DNA from: Cristatella mucedo
Taxonomy: Eukaryota > Bryozoa > Phylactolaemata > Cristatellidae
NCBI GenBank assembly: GCA_009760855.2
Contig: WPIO01000002.1
Coordinates: 6,273,001 to 6,337,000 of the forward strand
Length of the DNA stretch: 64,000 nucleotides
Reading direction: 5' to 3'
Below the pieces are notes generated by a model, which was given only the letters and a program-made list of their open reading frames with translations, did no database searches and had not been told where the DNA came from. Position 1 is the first letter of the stretch, and every line of letters starts with the position of its first letter. The position numbers and the translations under genes were made by a program. Positions 63,676-64,000 of this stretch are shown piece after piece.

Positions 63676-64000
63676 AGAATAAACGGAGAAAAAATTACTT
63701 GTTAGGAACTTTTCTAGTGCATGGTATAAGTACCTGATTTGTGAGCGACACTTTGGAGTGACCCTGGCGACGATAGCCCCGTGACACTGAAGTGCGTTTT
63801 GTTGGATGCATAAGTGATTGCACCTGCAGTTAGTCCTACGACGTAATTTTGGGACGAAAATATTGACGGCTTTTACACTGCCTCTCCTTAAGGCAGAGGT
63901 ACAGTGACTTTAAAATATTCTGAGCTCATAAACAGGCAACAATGAACGTGCAGTGTTTTTTCGCGGCATTATCATACCGCTCCCGTTGAAGTTCTTAAAT
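63676..64000. repeat. M40, partial unit of an odd class
   Basis: 325 bp to the window end. 'cggagaaaaaattacttgtt' and 'gcatggtataagtacc' match no main class. The last 120 bases resemble the F-like start of M6 ('ctcataaacaggcaac'). Confidence 0.88.

Larger units (their letters stand above)
1..64000. repeat. Tandem satellite array, basic unit about 1.63 kb
   Basis: The boundary motif 'cattcagcctcagaataa' (or a one- or two-base variant) recurs about every 1.63 kb across the whole window. Between occurrences the same ordered landmarks return: 'ttttttcgcggcatta', 'gcaacggttgcacagcaacg', 'aagacttacccc', 'ggttcgctttgtaaaacc', 'gatggctgactttagccatc', 'cgcggcattatcccaccgc' and 'ggagggatccgaga'. I count 39 full or internally deleted units plus one partial. 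No unique DNA interrupts the array apart from the SINE-like insert. The function of the satellite is not readable from the sequence. A centromeric, pericentromeric or other heterochromatic location would be typical, but that is inference. Confidence 0.97.

Noticed and set aside
1-64000. CRISPR array or bacterial/phage repeat system
   Set aside because: Repeats are 1.63 kb with no short direct repeat and spacer pattern, no cas-like genes and no long bacterial open frames.
1-64000. Ribosomal DNA or histone-type tandem gene array
   Set aside because: No rRNA core sequences or histone coding frames are visible in any unit.

Overview
The window is one uninterrupted tandem satellite array from a eukaryote, probably an animal. 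No protein gene, functional RNA gene, CRISPR array or bacterial feature can be supported. A basic unit of about 1.63 kb repeats head to tail from base 1 to base 64,000, giving 39 complete or deleted units and one partial unit. I number them M1 to M40 and start each at the 'agaataa' or 'aaaataa' that follows the 'cattcagcctc' boundary motif. The only foreign DNA is a tRNA-derived, SINE-like insertion of about 152 bp, carried at the same place in six units. The host cannot be named. A eukaryote is indicated by the satellite organisation and the pol III box A/box B insert.

Layout. Units fall into sequence classes A to G plus a few odd ones. M1-M2 (1-3,147) are A-B. At about 3,147 the array changes in register to an F/G dimer domain (about 3,147-8,250, M2 end to M6). 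At about 8,250 it changes in register to a five-unit higher-order repeat (HOR) A-B-C-D-E of about 8.35 kb. This occurs four times: M6-M10 (first A a hybrid), M11-M15, M16-M20 and M21-M25. A fifth copy begins at 41,397 (A, B, C) but departs from the pattern after C. There a segment B(3' part)-C-D' is duplicated at a spacing of 5,055 bp (about 44,005-47,330 and 49,060-52,384). At 52,384 an out-of-register deletion junction leads back to the F/G dimer domain, which runs at a period of about 3,258 bp through M38. M39 and M40 are other variants, so the array continues past both window ends.

Evolution visible in the array. The 1.63 kb unit is itself an old, strongly diverged duplication of two subunits (about 859 and 770 bp). 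A SINE-like element entered one ancestral C unit and was then copied with it. Several units carry patches from another class, which fits gene conversion: M19-M20, M25 and M36. Others have internal deletions: M3 293 bp, M4 64 bp, M12 145 bp, M32 about 585 bp, M39 280 bp.

Sequence quality. From about 30 to 41.5 kb, and worst at 36.4-37.0 kb, there is a dense scatter of extra bases. In nine or ten places a normal stretch has been replaced by a homopolymer or low-complexity block of the same length, or within one base of it. One N occurs at 23,969. These look like long-read consensus artefacts, so small indels here should not be read as biology. All open reading frames are short (125 codons or fewer), overlap on both strands, recur only because the repeat recurs, and are broken freely by indels, so none is reported as a gene.
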